Part shown: piece after piece, positions 48,373-57,825 of the stretch
Numbering within the stretch: position 1 is the first letter of the stretch
Layout of the letters: the number at the start of each line of letters is the position of its first letter
DNA from: Acinetobacter baylyi DSM 14961 = CIP 107474
GTDB lineage: Bacteria > Pseudomonadota > Gammaproteobacteria > Pseudomonadales > Moraxellaceae
Direction: 5' to 3'
DNA: 64,000 nt
NCBI RefSeq assembly: GCF_000368685.1
Contig: NZ_KB849631.1
Span: 1 to 64,000 of the forward strand
Notes under the pieces: model-generated
Database searches by the model: none
Told to the model about the DNA's origin: nothing
The model's input: the letters and a program-made list of their open reading frames with translations, nothing else
Position numbers and translations under genes: made by a program

Positions 48373-48963
48373 ATGTTGACGTATTTTAAAACCTTCACAT
48401 ATATATTTTTATCTTTTGTTATGCTGAGCCAGCTCAATGCCTGCCAAACACTCTCAAAAACCAAAGACAAAGTGGGTGCTTTGCTTGGTGATACAGACAT
48501 CCCCGAAATTGACAAAAAAGGCATGGTCGATTTGAGCAAAGTCAATGCGAGTCAGTTAGAACAGTTTCAACAAAATATGCCCAAAGACCAGTGGATATAC
48601 AGCAAAGATAAAAAACAGGATATCTACACATTACAAAATAGATCTCAAAACAATTTTATTCTATCACTTCGCTTAAAATGCCAGTTAGCCAATCAACAAT
48701 CTGGTTTTACGTTATATAGCCCACAAAACGAACGTATCTTGACAGCATATGATGCCAAAGCAGGTCCATTCCAGTTTTTGCTCGACGATAAAAATTATGG
48801 CAATCCTTTTAACCCTTACACCAACCAACCGCTCAATCAATTTAGCAAAGCATTAAATCAGGCTAAAGTCATCAAGCTATATCATGCGGGTACACTCTAT
48901 ACTTTTAGAAATCACCATGCTGAGCTTTTAAGCCAACCTGTTTCTTGCCATGAGCCCCAGTAG
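48373..48963 (+). CDS. hypothetical lipoprotein
   Basis: A 196-residue protein with a signal peptide (about 1-23) and lipobox-like LNAC (Cys24). The mature region has no recognised domain; two further Cys (in LKCQLA and VSCHEP) could form a disulphide. It is likely anchored at the outer membrane facing the periplasm. It stands between malic enzyme and argS on the plus strand, 152 bp before argS. Function unknown. Confidence 0.7.
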   Translation: MLTYFKTFTYIFLSFVMLSQLNACQTLSKTKDKVGALLGDTDIPEIDKKGMVDLSKVNASQLEQFQQNMPKDQWIYSKDKKQDIYTLQNRSQNNFILSLRLKCQLANQQSGFTLYSPQNERILTAYDAKAGPFQFLLDDKNYGNPFNPYTNQPLNQFSKALNQAKVIKLYHAGTLYTFRNHHAELLSQPVSCHEPQ

Positions 48964-49115
48964 CGGCTTACAGAACTGATTCAATTTTAAAAATTAAATC
49001 AAAGCCTTAACCAAGTGGTGTGATTTAATCGTAGATTCACCACATCCCCCTCACCTAAACCAGTCAAAATTTGCTATATTTAGCGTTTTTCCGCGAACAT
49101 TCGTTTTAGATAGAT

Positions 49116-50906
49116 ATGAATACCGCCATACAAGCAGCTCTGGATCATGTAGTGCAATCTCTTCAACAAGAAGGGATTCTTCCTTCGGATTGGAATAATA
49201 ACAGTACCCTTACACGGACCAAAGACCGAAGTCATGGTGACTTTGCATCTAACATTGCCATGGTTGGATCAAAAGCTGCGGGTATGAAACCACGTGATTT
49301 GGCGGAAAAAATTCTGGCCTCTTTGCCAGAAGTCGCCGACATCACTAAGGCTGAAATAGCAGGCCCAGGATTTATTAATTTCTTTTTAAATGCCGATCAA
49401 CGTTTTGCTGTACTCGACCAAATTCAGGCTCAAGGTCAATATTATGGCCAGACCCAGGTCAATGCCGAGAAAAAAATTCAGGTCGAGTTTGTTTCTGCCA
49501 ACCCAACGTCTAGCCTTCATGTCGGACATGGTCGCGGTGCAGCTTATGGCATGACCGTTGCCAATCTACTTGAAGCAACAGGTGCACAAGTAGATCGCGA
49601 ATATTATGTCAACGATGCAGGCCGTCAGATGGATATTCTGGCAACATCGACTTATTTACGCTATTTAGAGCTGTTAGGTCAGCCATTGGTTTTCCCAAAA
49701 AATGCCTATCAAGGTGACTATGTTAAGGAAATCGCACAAAGCATTATCGATAAAGATGGCGATGCGTATGTGCGCTCAGTCGCAGATGTTTACCGCAATG
49801 TCCCTGAAGATGTGCAATATGCGGAAGAACTTGATAGTGAAGGCAATAAAGTCGTTTTATCTGGCGATAAAGAAAAGCATATTGATGGACTGATTGCCAA
49901 TTCTCAACAGTTGATTGGTCAAGGTTATCGTGTTTTTCACCAAGCAGCTTTGAAAGCGATTCTGGATGATATTAAAGATGACCTTGCCGATTTTGGTGTG
50001 ACCTTTGATCAATGGTTTAGCGAAGCTTCTTTAACCCAAAAGATCGATGAAGCCTTACAAACCTTAGACCAACGCGGTTATCTATACGAAAAAGAAGGCA
50101 ATATCTGGTTCAAGTCGACCAAATTTGGCGATGAAAAAGATCGTGTAGTCAAACGCCGTAATGGTCAAACCACTTATTTTGCATCTGACATTGCTTATCA
50201 CCTTGATAAATTACAACGTGGTTACACGCATATTGTGGATATCTGGGGTTCAGACCATCATGGCTATATTGCTCGTGTCAAAGCAGCAATTGATGCAATG
50301 GGGTACGATTCATCCAAACTGACTGTACTGTTGGTACAATTTGTCAGCCTGTGGCGCGGTGGTGAAATGGTACAGATGTCTTCACGCTCTGGTCAGTTCG
50401 TGACACTGCGTGAACTACGCCAAGAAGTTGGTAATGATGCAGCACGTTTTTATTATGTGATGCGTAAATCTGAGCAACATATTGATTTTGACCTTGATCT
50501 GGCTGTTTCTCAAAGCAAGGACAATGCGGTGTACTACATCCAGTACGCGCATGCACGTATTTGCCGAATGCTGGAAAAGGCCAACAGCACTCAGATGCGC
50601 TTTAATCAAACACAAGCACGCCAGTTTGCAAACCGTCTTGACCTAGATGCAGAAACTGAAATTTTGGCCAAATTGGCTGCTTATCCAGATATTTTGGTTC
50701 GTGCAGCCAATGCCTACGAGCCACATCAGATTGGAAACTATTTAAAAGAACTGGCAGCCCTGTTCCATGGCTGGTACAACGAGCATAAAGTGCTGACCGA
50801 AGATGTTGAACTTACACAAGCACGCTTGTTGCTTTCAGTAAATGTACAGCAAGTTTTAAGAAATGGTTTAGACTTACTGGGTGTGTCTGCACCTGAAGCG
50901 ATGTAA
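49116..50906 (+). CDS. argS: arginyl-tRNA synthetase
   Basis: A 596-residue class I synthetase charging tRNA-Arg. The HIGH-equivalent is HVGHG in NPTSSLHVGHGRGAAYG (about 133-149), and the KMSKS site is the degenerate MSSRSG near residue 428, as usual in ArgRS. The N-terminal Add1 domain begins at residue 1 and the C-terminal anticodon-binding domain spans the last 150 residues. A hairpin (50942-50978) separates it from the SPOR gene. Confidence 0.97.
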   Translation: MNTAIQAALDHVVQSLQQEGILPSDWNNNSTLTRTKDRSHGDFASNIAMVGSKAAGMKPRDLAEKILASLPEVADITKAEIAGPGFINFFLNADQRFAVLDQIQAQGQYYGQTQVNAEKKIQVEFVSANPTSSLHVGHGRGAAYGMTVANLLEATGAQVDREYYVNDAGRQMDILATSTYLRYLELLGQPLVFPKNAYQGDYVKEIAQSIIDKDGDAYVRSVADVYRNVPEDVQYAEELDSEGNKVVLSGDKEKHIDGLIANSQQLIGQGYRVFHQAALKAILDDIKDDLADFGVTFDQWFSEASLTQKIDEALQTLDQRGYLYEKEGNIWFKSTKFGDEKDRVVKRRNGQTTYFASDIAYHLDKLQRGYTHIVDIWGSDHHGYIARVKAAIDAMGYDSSKLTVLLVQFVSLWRGGEMVQMSSRSGQFVTLRELRQEVGNDAARFYYVMRKSEQHIDFDLDLAVSQSKDNAVYYIQYAHARICRMLEKANSTQMRFNQTQARQFANRLDLDAETEILAKLAAYPDILVRAANAYEPHQIGNYLKELAALFHGWYNEHKVLTEDVELTQARLLLSVNVQQVLRNGLDLLGVSAPEAM

Positions 50907-50941
50907 CGCTTCTAACTAAATCAACACAATTCAGATCTGTT

Positions 50942-50978
50942 GCATAAAAGCCAAACCTTGTTGTTTCGGCTTTTATGC
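50942..50978 (+). terminator. hairpin between argS and SPOR gene
   Basis: An 11-bp perfect stem GCATAAAAGCC/GGCTTTTATGC encloses a 15-base loop containing TTGTTGTTT. It may be a terminator or a partial attenuator of read-through into the SPOR gene. Confidence 0.5.
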
Positions 50979-51021
50979 TATTGGTTAAGTGGTAGAAGTA
51001 AAATAGCAAGAGGATTTCCAC

Positions 51022-51624
51022 GTGTTTGGAAAAACGCAACGCGGTGTATCTGAACGACCAAACAAACCCAAGAAGCCCCTGATTCCCCGTTGGTTAGGGA
51101 TGTTGGTGGGTATTTTAATCCTGATGTGCATTGCAGTGATGCTGATGCTCTGGAAACCATGGAAACCTGTCTCGAGTAAAAATGAGGTGACTTCTACCCA
51201 TTATCAGGAAGAAGATACCAATCATGACTATCGCTTCTATGATCTGCTTCCGCAACAACAGGTCACCCCAATTCCAGAACAGGCTATTCCTGAAAGTAAA
51301 GACAAAGGCACAGTCGTCATTGTTGAAGCACCTAAAATGGCAGCCAGTGAACCTGCTACAACGGGTGGCATCTCAACGACACCAGCGCCGCAAGCTTCTA
51401 GCTTTATCTTGCAGGTACGTAGTTATTCTGATCCAGATAGTGCTGATGCTCGCAGAGCCGAGATTATTTTAAATGGTTTATCTGCGGATGTAATCAAAAC
51501 AGTAGAAAATGGTAAAACCTGGTATCGTGTGATTTCTGGCCCTTATGACACTCAAGATGCTGCTCTTGCTGCACAACAAACCTTGCAACATAGTGGCATC
51601 GATTCCATTGTGGTCAAACGCTAA
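51022..51624 (+). CDS. SPOR-domain protein, FtsN-like
   Basis: A 200-residue bitopic membrane protein. A basic cytoplasmic N-terminus (KTQRGVSERPNKPKKP) is followed by one membrane helix (about 26-44), a Pro/Thr-rich periplasmic linker and a SPOR domain (about 125-200, SFILQVRSYSDPDSADARRA to the end) that binds denuded septal glycan. The layout and the position after argS match the FtsN-like protein of Pseudomonas. The start is GTG 51022 with an AAGAGG box. It probably helps activate cell division. Confidence 0.85.
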   Translation: MFGKTQRGVSERPNKPKKPLIPRWLGMLVGILILMCIAVMLMLWKPWKPVSSKNEVTSTHYQEEDTNHDYRFYDLLPQQQVTPIPEQAIPESKDKGTVVIVEAPKMAASEPATTGGISTTPAPQASSFILQVRSYSDPDSADARRAEIILNGLSADVIKTVENGKTWYRVISGPYDTQDAALAAQQTLQHSGIDSIVVKR

Positions 51625-51637
51625 AGTATTTTAAAAA

Positions 51638-51661
51638 AAAGGACTCAAATTTGAGTCCTTT
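51638..51661. terminator. bidirectional terminator
   Basis: AAAGGACTCAAATTTGAGTCCTTT is a perfect palindrome flanked by A-run and T-run, between the convergent SPOR and ParB-like genes. Confidence 0.85.
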
Positions 51662-51682
51662 TTTTATGATCATTTTTTAGTA

Positions 51683-52939
51683 TCACCAGCCCCAGCAAGT
51701 GCCTGAGGCAGGTTTACCGCATGATCGATAGTTGATCGCATACCATAGACTTCCACCAGTACGTGGTGTTCCATCTTTTTTCACTTCATTACGATTTAAT
51801 TCATCAAACGTACTTAACGCATTTGCTGTCACCGAACCTTTGTCGGCATTTTTCACCAAGGCCAATGCGCCTAAATCTGCGGCAGTATAATTTTGATAAA
51901 TAAGGGTTTGTGGTGAGGTCGTTCCCATCAATACTGCATAATTGGCAACTGCTGCTGTATAACTGGTTGCACTTCCCGAAAGCGTTAAATCTTTATTCAA
52001 TGTTGTGCTTGCCAGTACATCACTGACAGCATATTGTTTTGGATCAAGATGATAAAAACTGAGTGGCTTTACCAGACCCAGTTTTGCCTGATTCTCAAAC
52101 CAGTCCTGCCATAAAAACTCAAGAAAATCGGTTGCTTTCTCAGGCTTGCTATAACCAATATCACGTAAAAAATACATGAGTGAACGGTGCTGGCTTTCTT
52201 CCATCCCATTCGGATTAGATACACTCTTAAGCCCTAGATTTTGTGGTAACTGCGTATAAAGGATGGGTTGGTTCTGACCATTACGCAACCAGACACGACC
52301 ATCTGTCACCATTTTGTTCCAGAAGGCATCGGCGGTTTTTAGATTGCTGTCATTTTCAACCACGCGTACCCATACTTTCAAAGAGGCGCCGCCATCGGGT
52401 AGCTCTCGTAACTGGGTCATGGTGTGGTGACCATCGGTCAAATATAAACGTCCATCATAACCCACGACAACGGTTTTCAAATCTGCAAGCTCAGTTCCTG
52501 GTTGCTCACTACAGCCAAAGCTATTGATCTGACTTAGCGTCGCGGCTTTGAGCTGTTGTAAAGTCGTAAAATCATCACGACCTTTGGCACCAATGGTTTC
52601 ACAGTAATCGCTAAATTTTTTACCGATGGTTTTATTCAAATATGTGAGCTGGCTGCTTGCATCCGACTGCCATGTTGGGCGGTTCCAGTCGCCTTGCCAG
52701 CGTCCCAGCTTATAATAAATCTGATCATAGCCAATTGCCCCCTGAGTAGGAATCAAGTCCGCAATTTCCACCTCAATGACATCACCTGCCTTGGCATTTA
52801 AAAAACGTTGATCTCGCGTATCTGATGGCTGGATCGACGATTGCTGATCTTGACTAGAGTCATTGCAAGCTGCCAACCCAAATACTGTACAGATCCCCAA
52901 AGCCAAAATACTCATTTTTTTAGTCATCATTTTCATCAT
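51683..52939 (-). CDS. ParB/Srx-fold lipoprotein
   Basis: A 418-residue protein with a lipoprotein signal (MSILALGICTVFGLAAC; Cys about 25). Residues about 50-200 resemble the ParBc_2 family: an IxxLIPTQ start (EIADLIPTQGAIG), the conserved YDGRLYLTDGHHTMTQL stretch with the GHH motif, and WVRVVEN. The remaining 200 residues are family-specific. ParB-fold proteins of this type are secreted or lipid-anchored and have no link to chromosome partition; their activity is unknown. No operon partner is seen. Confidence 0.75.
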   Translation of the reverse strand: MMKMMTKKMSILALGICTVFGLAACNDSSQDQQSSIQPSDTRDQRFLNAKAGDVIEVEIADLIPTQGAIGYDQIYYKLGRWQGDWNRPTWQSDASSQLTYLNKTIGKKFSDYCETIGAKGRDDFTTLQQLKAATLSQINSFGCSEQPGTELADLKTVVVGYDGRLYLTDGHHTMTQLRELPDGGASLKVWVRVVENDSNLKTADAFWNKMVTDGRVWLRNGQNQPILYTQLPQNLGLKSVSNPNGMEESQHRSLMYFLRDIGYSKPEKATDFLEFLWQDWFENQAKLGLVKPLSFYHLDPKQYAVSDVLASTTLNKDLTLSGSATSYTAAVANYAVLMGTTSPQTLIYQNYTAADLGALALVKNADKGSVTANALSTFDELNRNEVKKDGTPRTGGSLWYAINYRSCGKPASGTCWGW

Positions 52940-53014
52940 CTGGTCATAATATACATGGTTTTAGAAGCAGCATATTGACCACAAATTATTCAAAACAGAT
53001 GACAATACCGATTT

Positions 53015-53932
53015 TTACTGATGTAAATGAAATATTTTTAATCTTTTAAAACTATTTGCTACCCATTGAGGTTGATAAAACAGAATAAAATTCCCAAATA
53101 AAATCAGTACAACGCCCAGCCCTGCGCTCAATGTCCATTGATAATTTTCCCAAAAAGTTGAAATAGTCAATGCCACCAAAGGAAATAACAAGGTACTGTA
53201 AGCGGCCTGCCCTGCACCAATGCGTCCTACCAGAACAAAATAGATGCTAAAACCGATGACAGAACCGACTATCGCCAGATATCCTACTGCGCTGATTGCA
53301 ACCCAAGATGTGTGCGCAAAAAATGTTTCTCCTTTTGTCAGTGTAATCACCAGCATAATCCCAGCGCCATATAACATCCCGTAAGCATTGGTCGTAAGTA
53401 CATCACAACCTTTACGCTGATGACGCAGGCTAATCATGTTTCCTAAAGAAAAGCCATAGGTTCCCAACATACACAGTAAAATTGCCAGAATAGTTTTCCA
53501 GTCAATGTGTGTGGCTGTCAAATCATGCCAAAACAGCGCCAAGACACCTACCACACCGCATGCCATGGCTGGTATAAAATAAATCGAAATACGCTGCTTA
53601 AAAAACAAATAGCTATTGATGGCATTGAAAATCACTGCCAGTGAAAAAATAACAGACTCTAGACCACTATTAATAAATTCTACGGCGGTATAAAAGCAAA
53701 TAAAGTTCAGGCTAAATACACAAAAACCTTGTAGAACACAAAATAGATGATCTTCTAAAGTGAGTTTTTTTAGGCGTTTTAAAACAATTAATCCCAAAAA
53801 CAGAACCAAACCTGCAATACAAAATCGCCAGAAAACTGCGACTACAGACGACATTTCCCCCTGCTGGACTGCAATAGCAATCCATGTTGTTCCAAAAATC
53901 AAAACCACTAATGCATATAATATGGCATTCAT
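53015..53932 (-). CDS. EamA/DMT family transporter
   Basis: A 305-residue protein with ten hydrophobic segments in two EamA repeats; the first has IFGTTWIAIAVQQGEMSSVV, the second ends LGVVLILFGNFILFY. It probably exports a small metabolite. It is divergent from an AraC-type gene (54109-54975), which is the likely regulator. Confidence 0.87.
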   Translation of the reverse strand: MNAILYALVVLIFGTTWIAIAVQQGEMSSVVAVFWRFCIAGLVLFLGLIVLKRLKKLTLEDHLFCVLQGFCVFSLNFICFYTAVEFINSGLESVIFSLAVIFNAINSYLFFKQRISIYFIPAMACGVVGVLALFWHDLTATHIDWKTILAILLCMLGTYGFSLGNMISLRHQRKGCDVLTTNAYGMLYGAGIMLVITLTKGETFFAHTSWVAISAVGYLAIVGSVIGFSIYFVLVGRIGAGQAAYSTLLFPLVALTISTFWENYQWTLSAGLGVVLILFGNFILFYQPQWVANSFKRLKIFHLHQ

Positions 53933-54108
53933 ATCACACCTCTCTTTGAGAAGTAGAGTGTGAAGGATGCGCTCAACTTAAAATTTTACATTTCTGCGAT
54001 GACTTACATAATCTTGCGCTTTTTTGTGGTGATTTTTGATTACTATTTTTAAAAACTCGCTACACTGTAAATACGTGCTTAAGTCCACATTCATTCTTAC
54101 TTTTAGCA

Positions 54109-54975
54109 ATGACCTATCAAACACTTCAACAACTGCAACGGCATAAAACTCAGCTAATTGATACAGTACAATTGGGTTCTGGCATGCAGATTGCCGCATG
54201 GCGAAATCAGCAGGATCTGGTGAGTGTCTGTAGTAATCATCATACGCTGAGTTTGTACATTCAAGGTGGCTACGAGAGCTATCGTAAAACGCCGCATGGC
54301 TGGCGTAATGGTGGTGCACCTGATCGTTTTTGTCTGATGCCCGAAGCACATGAATCCGTTTGGGATATTCGGGATCAACTCAGTTTTGTGCATCTGTATT
54401 ATACAGATCAGCATCTAAGAACACTGGCCTGTAAAATCTGGGATAAAGAACCTGCCCAAATTCAATTGCAAGAACAGAGTTTTGTTTCAGACACCAAAGT
54501 CAGTAGCGTTTATCGACATTTCTTACTCGGATGCGACTGGCGTGACTCAAGTAACCACTTACAATTAAGCAGTGCAGCAGACTTGTTACTGAATCATTTG
54601 CTCCAGTCTTATAGCAATGTGCAATGGCAACTCCCACGTGTCAGAGGCGGACTTGCTCCTTTCTTACTCAAGCGTGTTAAAGCCTGGATAAATGAGCACT
54701 TACACACAGCCATCACCATTGCTGATTTGGCAGCACAAACCCAACTTAGCGAATATCATTTTGCACACATGTTCAAGCAATCGACAGGTGTTTCACCGCA
54801 TCAATATGTTTTACAGCAACGACTTGAACGGGCACACCATCTGATTTTACATCATTCATGCGATCTCACCCAAATCGCACTGCAATGTGGCTTTAGCTCT
54901 GCCAGTCATTTTAGCACCCGTTTCAAACATCATTACGGCTATTCACCTTCTGTGTTACGCCGACAAGCTTACTAA
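54109..54975 (+). CDS. AraC family transcriptional regulator
   Basis: A 288-residue regulator. The N-terminal 170 residues form a sensory domain without a named ligand. The C-terminal domain (about 190-288) has two helix-turn-helix units, with IADLAAQTQLSEYHFAHMFK and TQIALQCGFSSASHFSTRFK as recognition segments. It is divergent from the EamA transporter 176 bp away and likely regulates it. The C-terminus nearly abuts the GST gene (54978) on the other strand. Confidence 0.9.
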   Translation: MTYQTLQQLQRHKTQLIDTVQLGSGMQIAAWRNQQDLVSVCSNHHTLSLYIQGGYESYRKTPHGWRNGGAPDRFCLMPEAHESVWDIRDQLSFVHLYYTDQHLRTLACKIWDKEPAQIQLQEQSFVSDTKVSSVYRHFLLGCDWRDSSNHLQLSSAADLLLNHLLQSYSNVQWQLPRVRGGLAPFLLKRVKAWINEHLHTAITIADLAAQTQLSEYHFAHMFKQSTGVSPHQYVLQQRLERAHHLILHHSCDLTQIALQCGFSSASHFSTRFKHHYGYSPSVLRRQAY

Positions 54976-54977
54976 AT

Positions 54978-55619
54978 TTATTCAATGCCTTTTTGTTTGG
55001 CCTGCTGATAGGCGGGACGTACCTGTATTCGCTTCAAAAATGCCTGTATGTGCGGATATTGTCCTGTCGTTCGGGTCAAGATTGCCTCTAGCGGAAAACT
55101 CATCTGAATGTCAGCAAAACTAAACTGCCCTGCAAAATAATCATGCTTGGACAGGTAATCTTCCAGAAAGGCAATATGGTCTTTTAAACGTGGACGAATA
55201 AAGCTGGCCTTGATGCCATCGGTAATTTTATTGGCAACAGGTCGAATCAGAAATGGAACATTTTTACCCACATTATTCATGACCAACTGAAACACCAACA
55301 ATGGCATGAGTGAACCTTCGGCATAGTGCATCCAGTATAAATATTGAAATGCATCTTCATCATTTTGCGGTTTAAACTGATGGTCTAGATCATATTGGCT
55401 TTGTAGATATTCCAAAATGACCGCAGACTCGGCAATGACACGTTGATTATCCTGCAAAATTGGGGCTTTACCTAAAGGATGCACCTGTTTCAATTCAGGT
55501 GGAGCTGCAAATTTAGGTGAGCGTTTGTAATACTTAATTTCATAATTTTGTTGTAGTTCTTCGAGCGCCCAAAGTATACGAAACGAGCGAGACTGTTCTA
55601 GATGATGTAAGGTCAGCAT
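54978..55619 (-). CDS. glutathione S-transferase
   Basis: About 213 residues from ATG 55619; the longer frame would need a TTG. The thioredoxin-fold N-domain contains HHLEQSRSFRILWALEEL and, at about 50-70, HPLGKAPILQDNQRVIAESA, the cis-Pro and Glu-Ser pair that bind glutathione. The C-domain is helical and carries the FSFADIQMSFPLEAI motif. It probably detoxifies electrophiles. It is distinct from the GST-like protein at 16416-17036, which lacks these glutathione residues. Confidence 0.88.
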   Translation of the reverse strand: MLTLHHLEQSRSFRILWALEELQQNYEIKYYKRSPKFAAPPELKQVHPLGKAPILQDNQRVIAESAVILEYLQSQYDLDHQFKPQNDEDAFQYLYWMHYAEGSLMPLLVFQLVMNNVGKNVPFLIRPVANKITDGIKASFIRPRLKDHIAFLEDYLSKHDYFAGQFSFADIQMSFPLEAILTRTTGQYPHIQAFLKRIQVRPAYQQAKQKGIE

Positions 55620-55726
55620 AAGATTTTGTTTAGATCCTGAAGGTCTTATATTCAATCTCAGTTATAGCATTAAGCCCATGGCAATAGCATGGGCTTAACT
55701 GTAAAGTCATTTAATCACAACACCAT

Positions 55727-56125
55727 TTAAACGATTGTGGTTTTAATTTCGACGCTTCGTAGTAAGGTCTTGGTGACAGGTGTTTTGCTACACACATTGA
55801 GTACTTTTTCTTGTAACTCGGCAGACAATGGATGTTTAAATGTAACGCGGCGCTCAATCCATTCCTGCTGTTCTTTGTTCATAAAGAAATCAACTTCAAC
55901 ATGAAATTCACCAAAATCTATTTCTTTATGCTGTGCATACATACGTAAAGTAATCATGGTGCATGATGCCAAGCTTGTGGTTAGAAAATCATACGGGGCT
56001 GGACCAGTATCATGACCACCAAAAGATTCTGGTTTATCGGTAATCAAATGATGCTGTCCCGTAGCGACTTCACCTTTCCAAGGCGCAGGATCAGTTTTGA
56101 CTGTACTTCGGGCGATAATACTCAT
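55727..56125 (-). CDS. OsmC family protein
   Basis: A 132-residue protein with the OsmC/Ohr fold. GGHDTGPAPYDFLTTSLASC (about 36-55) carries the first redox Cys, and LNVCSKTPV near residue 112 the second. Family members reduce organic hydroperoxides or are of unknown use. Its ATG overlaps the pirin stop by 4 bases, so the two genes are co-translated. Confidence 0.88.
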   Translation of the reverse strand: MSIIARSTVKTDPAPWKGEVATGQHHLITDKPESFGGHDTGPAPYDFLTTSLASCTMITLRMYAQHKEIDFGEFHVEVDFFMNKEQQEWIERRVTFKHPLSAELQEKVLNVCSKTPVTKTLLRSVEIKTTIV

Positions 56126-57069
56126 TTGGATGCTCTCATTTGATCTGGAAAAGTGGGGGCTTCTAAACGTGGGCCATCATAATCTGGAATTTTACCAAAA
56201 CGTGAATCATGATTAACCCATTGCTCGCGAGCTTCACGTAATCCCTCAGTGGTACGTCCAACCAGATTCCACCACAACAAAATAGGTGTTTCGAATGGCT
56301 CACCGCCAATCAGCAATACACGATGTCCTTTTGGAATTTCGACATCAATATGTTGCACACCAGGTTCGAGTACAATCAGATTATCCTGATTCAATTCGTG
56401 TCCATTGATCCAGGCATGTCCATCTAACGCCAGGAAGCCATATTCAAATTTTGGATTAAGTGGGATACGGGTTTTAGTCTCTGCCTGAGCCGTCATATCG
56501 ACACCAACCAACGGCGTATGCACTGCAACAGGTGAGATTTGCCCCATAAATTCGCCAACCAAAATGGTAAATTCAACCTGATCCTGTTGTGCTTGTGGCA
56601 ATTTTGGATAATGGTCAAACTGCGGTGGCATATTCAATTTTTCATCTGGCAATGCAATCCAAAGCTGTGCTGCGTGCATTTTGGTTTCAGTATCTGGCGC
56701 AACCTCAGTATGTGAAATACCATGTCCTGCAGTCATCAAATTAACCTGATAGGGCCGAATCAGTTGTTTGGTTCCCAAACTATCGGTATGCATCATGGTA
56801 CCTTCGATCATCCAGGTAAAGGTTTGCAGTCCTGTATGCGGATGTGGCCCTACGTCCAAACCATCTCCTTGTGGAAAAGTAACTGGCCCTGCATGATCCA
56901 GAAAACACCATGCCCCAATCATGCGTTTTTGACGACTTGGCAATGCACGCTTAATGACAGTGCCTTTGCCAATTTCAGCACTACGAATCTGAAAATCCTG
57001 AATAAATTGATTGATATAGCTTTCACAATCCTTTGAATCGGAAATATCGTAATCATTATTATTGCTCAT
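56122..57069 (-). CDS. pirin family protein
   Basis: A 315-residue bicupin. The N-terminal cupin has the metal motif GPHPHTGLQTFTWMIEG and later SLGTKQLIRPYQVNLMTAGH-type strands with HTEVAPDT. The C-terminal cupin (about 180-290) ends GGEPFETPILLWWNLVGRT. Pirins bind iron and some act as quercetin dioxygenases or redox-linked regulators; the activity here is unknown. It is first in a two-gene unit with the OsmC gene. Confidence 0.9.
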   Translation of the reverse strand: MSNNNDYDISDSKDCESYINQFIQDFQIRSAEIGKGTVIKRALPSRQKRMIGAWCFLDHAGPVTFPQGDGLDVGPHPHTGLQTFTWMIEGTMMHTDSLGTKQLIRPYQVNLMTAGHGISHTEVAPDTETKMHAAQLWIALPDEKLNMPPQFDHYPKLPQAQQDQVEFTILVGEFMGQISPVAVHTPLVGVDMTAQAETKTRIPLNPKFEYGFLALDGHAWINGHELNQDNLIVLEPGVQHIDVEIPKGHRVLLIGGEPFETPILLWWNLVGRTTEGLREAREQWVNHDSRFGKIPDYDGPRLEAPTFPDQMRASK

Positions 57070-57219
57070 GATATTGCTCTCTTTTACCTATGCCGTGGTG
57101 CAATGAGTTATATGATTGATCTTAACAATACCAATGTCATGCAATATAGTCTTTTCGTAATACACAGAGTTTTATTCTTGCGACAGTTTTTATTTATTGG
57201 CAATCCATCTTTTTTCAAT

Positions 57220-57459
57220 TCATTTTGGAGGTATATCTACAAACAATGCCGTAAAACGTCGAACCAAAGGTAAGAAAATGAGCACTATCGGATAGGCAAT
57301 CATCCAAGAAACCATCCATGTCGCAAACCATTTTTGTATAAATCCAGATATAAATCCCATCGCAATTAAAAGATTAATAAAGGAGATCGTGCCACTCATT
57401 AAACCTGACAATAATAAGGGGACGATCCAGGCTGCGTATTTTTCAGGTAGTTTTTTCAA
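57220..57459 (-). CDS. DUF2798 family small membrane protein
   Basis: A 79-residue protein with two hydrophobic helices separated by a short loop, matching DUF2798 (KLPEKYAAWIVPLLLSGLMS, then KWFATWMVSWMIAYPIVLI). The start appears to be a TTG at 57459 with no strong ribosome site, so it may be coupled to the gene before it 15 bp upstream. Function unknown. Confidence 0.72.
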   Translation of the reverse strand: MKKLPEKYAAWIVPLLLSGLMSGTISFINLLIAMGFISGFIQKWFATWMVSWMIAYPIVLIFLPLVRRFTALFVDIPPK

Positions 57460-57474
57460 TATTTTTTACTCAAT

Positions 57475-57792
57475 TTAACGTTCTAAAGATGATTCAGGTT
57501 TTTTTACATGCTGTTTTAGATTCTTCATAAACTGGCCAAATTGAGGCATAAATTCTTGAAACAGAGGATGATCCCGATGTTGTAACATCACTTCACTAAA
57601 CAGTTTTAAACCTACCGCAAAAGATTTTGTAGTTTGTTCATCAAAAAACTTGGCTGATTCTAATTTTTCAACGATCTGGAAAATATCATCATGATTGCCT
57701 GTATAGAATTCAAGCTTTTGCGCATACGTAGATACGTTACCTTTGGCATCTTTTAAATGCTGAACGCTGACAAAATATTGATGTTGTTTCAT
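57475..57792 (-). CDS. DUF3861 family protein
   Basis: A 105-residue soluble protein with the DUF3861 pattern: FYTGNHDDIFQIVEKLES and later FAVGLKLFSEVMLQHRDHPL. Function unknown. It lies 33 bp after the padR-type gene and 15 bp before the DUF2798 gene, all on the minus strand, so the three form one operon under PadR control. Confidence 0.78.
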   Translation of the reverse strand: MKQHQYFVSVQHLKDAKGNVSTYAQKLEFYTGNHDDIFQIVEKLESAKFFDEQTTKSFAVGLKLFSEVMLQHRDHPLFQEFMPQFGQFMKNLKQHVKKPESSLER

Positions 57793-57825
57793 AAATTTTC
57801 TCTAATTTGATATGGGATAAAGTGT

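Noticed and set aside
50344..50615. Minus-strand open frames inside argS
   Set aside because: They are shadows of the long, motif-complete argS frame.
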